From contig JAZSFD010000087.1 of assembly GCA_045532035.1 (NCBI GenBank), positions 1-15,047 of the forward strand: a stretch of DNA of 15,047 bases, in the 5' to 3' direction. The notes under the pieces are model-generated. The model was not told where the DNA came from. It worked only from the letters and a program-made list of their open reading frames with translations, and did not search any database. Position numbers and translations under genes: made by a program. This DNA comes from UMGS1052 sp045532035 (GTDB lineage Bacteria > Bacillota > Clostridia > Oscillospirales > CAG-382). Positions 13,244 to 15,047 of this stretch are shown one piece after another; the stretch's first letter is position 1; every line of letters starts with the position of its first letter.

Positions 13244-14290
13244 ATGACAGCAAAAACGAAAGCTTTGTTTGCCCTTCTTCTTTCGGCATCCGCCCTCTTT
13301 GCATCGTCCTGCGCTTTTGTAAAAACCGACGAACACACCGAGCAGGAGAGCGAGGTCATTGACGAAAAAGAGGAGATCGAAGAAAAGAAAGATGAGGAAA
13401 TTTCTCCCGTAACCCCCGAAGAGCTCGAAAATCAGCCGATAGAGCCTGTTTCTTCCGATGACGAAACAGTCTATGAGTATATCAATGTCACCCGAAACAC
13501 AAAACCCGACGCGCCGGGGCTTGACTTTGGCGACAAGTTCACATCAAGCTTTTCGATTCCGCAGCTTAAAGCCGAAAGCGACAATGTGAAGGCCTTCAAC
13601 GAACAGCTTCTTGCCCTATATCCCGACCTTGCTTTTGAAACAGATTTCACGGATGACGCCGTTCCCACCGAATGCACATTCAACTATTCGTATTCCTACG
13701 ATATCACCGACAAGGCTGTTGTCGCCATCGTTATTACCGAAAGGCTCGGATATTACTATTCCGAGGGATACACAAGTCACACCTGCTTCTATTATGACCT
13801 GAAAAACGACTGCGAAGTAACAGCCGAAGTATATCTTGATGCCGCAGGTATTGATTATGAAACAGTAAAGGAAAACGCTTCAAAAACGCTTCACATCAGG
13901 ACTGCCACAGGTGATGGCACCGGCTCCTACGATATGAGATTTGCCGACGAGTATATCGAGATCGGTGATGCTGTGATGGTGTCTGACACCGAGGGCTTTG
14001 TAAAAACAGGGTTCTCGAATGATTACGGATATGAGCTTGTTGATATCCCGACCGAAGAAATAGTATATGAAAAAGCAAGGGTAACTCCGAACGCGCATAT
14101 CTATGCAACTCCCACACCCGAGGCTGAGGTTCTCGGTGTTCTCGACGGGGACACTGAGGTCTTTGTGATCTGCGAAGCATACCTTCCCGACAATATACAA
14201 ACCATAGAGTTCGATGATTCCTTCAAATGGTATGCCGTGGAATACGGAGATATCCGCGGATATATGCTTGAGATGGAATTGAGGTTCTGA
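13244..14290 (+). CDS. Putative lipoprotein with C-terminal SH3-like domain
   Basis: A 348-residue secreted protein. The start at ATG 13244 is fixed by a perfect AAGGAGG at 13231-13237; the open frame further upstream overlaps the amidohydrolase out of frame and is not used. Residues 1-22 are a signal peptide, with the lipobox-like FASSC placing the lipidated Cys at 23 (Ser at -1 is acceptable but not ideal). A very acidic, Glu-rich linker follows (~27-75), suggesting a spacer from the membrane. The central region (~85-260) has beta-rich sequence resembling DUF4163/DUF3298-type extracytoplasmic domains (for example FAFETDF, AVVAIVITERLGYYYSEGYTSHTCFYYDL). The C-terminal ~70 residues resemble a bacterial SH3 domain (VTPNAHIYATPTPEAEVLGVL..., WYAVEYGDIRGYM) and may bind the cell wall. 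Function unknown. Confidence 0.82.
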   Translation: MTAKTKALFALLLSASALFASSCAFVKTDEHTEQESEVIDEKEEIEEKKDEEISPVTPEELENQPIEPVSSDDETVYEYINVTRNTKPDAPGLDFGDKFTSSFSIPQLKAESDNVKAFNEQLLALYPDLAFETDFTDDAVPTECTFNYSYSYDITDKAVVAIVITERLGYYYSEGYTSHTCFYYDLKNDCEVTAEVYLDAAGIDYETVKENASKTLHIRTATGDGTGSYDMRFADEYIEIGDAVMVSDTEGFVKTGFSNDYGYELVDIPTEEIVYEKARVTPNAHIYATPTPEAEVLGVLDGDTEVFVICEAYLPDNIQTIEFDDSFKWYAVEYGDIRGYMLEMELRF

Positions 14291-14297
14291 AGAAAAG

Positions 14298-14930
14298 ATG
14301 AAAAAATACTGTGTTTTCGACCTTGACGGCACTCTCATGGATTCAATGGACGAATGGGCAAACAAGATGCTCGATATCCTCAAAGAGGACGGGATTGATT
14401 ATCCCGAAAATATAATTTCAATAATCACGCCTCTGGGTTATCTTGGTGCCGCAAAGCTGTTTTCGGAAATGGGAGTCAAGGGAAGCCTTGATGAAATAGT
14501 GGACAGAATGTGCAGCTATGCTGTTGATGCCTATTCAAACCGAATCGTCACAAAGAAAGGCGTTACCGAATATCTCAGAAAGCTTATTTCGGAAGGCCAT
14601 GTGCTTGCGGTGCTCACCGCAAGTCCGCATTACACCGTAGATGTGTGTCTTAAAAGAAACGGCATATATGATCTTTTCGAAAGGGTATTCACCGTTGACG
14701 ACTTCGGTCTTGTCAAATCACAGCCCGAGATATATTTTGAAACCGCCAAGGCCCTTTCCACCGATGTGTCGCAGATCACCTTTTTTGACGACAATCTGAC
14801 AGCTCTTGCGACTGCCAAAAGTGCAGGACTTTCTTGTGTGGGAGTTTATGACAAGGCATCGGACAAGGATACAGACAAGATAAAAAATACTGTGGATAAG
14901 TATATTAATTCATTCGAAGAGCTTTTGTAA
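14298..14930 (+). CDS. HAD-superfamily hydrolase (subfamily IA, phosphoglycolate phosphatase-like)
   Basis: A 210-residue phosphatase of the HAD superfamily. Motif I is DLDGT (8-12; nucleophile Asp8, acid/base Asp10), motif II is Thr107 or Ser109 in VLTASPH, motif III is Lys140 in GLVKSQPEIY, and motif IV is the acidic pair in FFDDN (164-165). The helical cap is inserted between motifs I and II (~15-85), as in subfamily IA enzymes such as phosphoglycolate phosphatase and beta-phosphoglucomutase. Substrate unknown. It starts 7 bases after the lipoprotein stop with only a weak AGAAAAG upstream, so expression probably depends on the preceding genes. Confidence 0.9.
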   Translation: MKKYCVFDLDGTLMDSMDEWANKMLDILKEDGIDYPENIISIITPLGYLGAAKLFSEMGVKGSLDEIVDRMCSYAVDAYSNRIVTKKGVTEYLRKLISEGHVLAVLTASPHYTVDVCLKRNGIYDLFERVFTVDDFGLVKSQPEIYFETAKALSTDVSQITFFDDNLTALATAKSAGLSCVGVYDKASDKDTDKIKNTVDKYINSFEELL

Positions 14931-15047
14931 GGGAGGAGCCTTTTTAGCCTCCCTCGCAAGTGTGCAGACAAAAGCGGTTTGTCGGAAGGAGAGACAAATC
15001 ACATATGAGAACGCAGGGGGGCGAATCTCTCCCTGTAGGGGACGATG
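14931..15047. repeat. Repeat-rich right edge with partial GGGACGATG repeat
   Basis: Just after the HAD gene, GGGAGG (14931-14936) and CCTCCC (14948-14953) form a hairpin with the T run in its loop, so it is not a standard terminator. GACAAA/TTTGTC forms another small hairpin just downstream. The last nine bases (15039-15047) are GGGACGATG, the left arm of the palindromic repeat seen at 1250, 1434 and 6748, cut by the window end. Confidence 0.65.

Noticed and set aside
14931..14953. Intrinsic terminator after the HAD gene
   Set aside because: The hairpin is real, but the T run is in the loop rather than after the stem, so it is better seen as part of a dispersed repeat.

Overview
The window looks like a chromosomal segment of a Gram-positive, probably uncultured gut-type Clostridia (Oscillospirales/Ruminococcaceae-like). 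This is inferred from the gene families, the Firmicutes-type Shine-Dalgarno sequences and promoters, a Bacillus-type LexA (DinR) box, and intergenic regions full of small palindromic dispersed repeats. No rRNA, tRNA or CRISPR array was seen.

Layout, left to right. (1) Positions 1-1239, plus strand: the 3' end of recG, then a xylose-isomerase-like TIM-barrel gene broken by one in-frame TGA. (2) 1240-1684: repeats, then a strong promoter with one near-consensus and one degenerate LexA box. (3) 1685-4509: two translationally coupled phage-tail-like genes, a 700-residue fibre-like protein with SELENDSGFIT linkers and a 241-residue BspA/LRR-like protein, with no other phage genes nearby. (4) 4588-6096: bifunctional NAD(P)HX epimerase/dehydratase with its own promoter. 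(5) 6097-6878: a repeat island with no credible gene. (6) 6947-10505, minus strand: an apparent operon of alpha/beta hydrolase, a membrane-anchored MurF-like ligase and a D-Ala-D-Ala ligase-like enzyme, ending in an intrinsic terminator. The two ligases fit the D-Ala-D-Ala branch of peptidoglycan precursor synthesis. (7) 10606-11586, minus: a LacI-type regulator. (8) 11600-12306: a small element carrying a four-helix-bundle gene (23S rRNA IVP family) between two inverted arrays of short hairpins. (9) 12424-14930, plus: amidohydrolase, SH3-domain lipoprotein and HAD hydrolase, tightly spaced and driven by a near-consensus promoter. (10) The right edge re-enters dispersed repeats.

The most unusual structure is the 11600-12306 element. 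Units of about 20 bp (a fixed GCTAAATT spacer plus a 5-bp-stem hairpin whose two arms change together) form one array on each side of the gene. The arrays are in opposite orientation and share a 69-bp inverted repeat with one mismatch. The element lies exactly between a good minus-strand promoter and the ribosome binding site of the LacI gene, so it should be transcribed as that gene's leader. This resembles the base-paired intervening sequences that carry IVP genes inside 23S rRNA, but here in an mRNA leader. The second most interesting locus is the orphan tail-fibre pair behind the putative SOS promoter.
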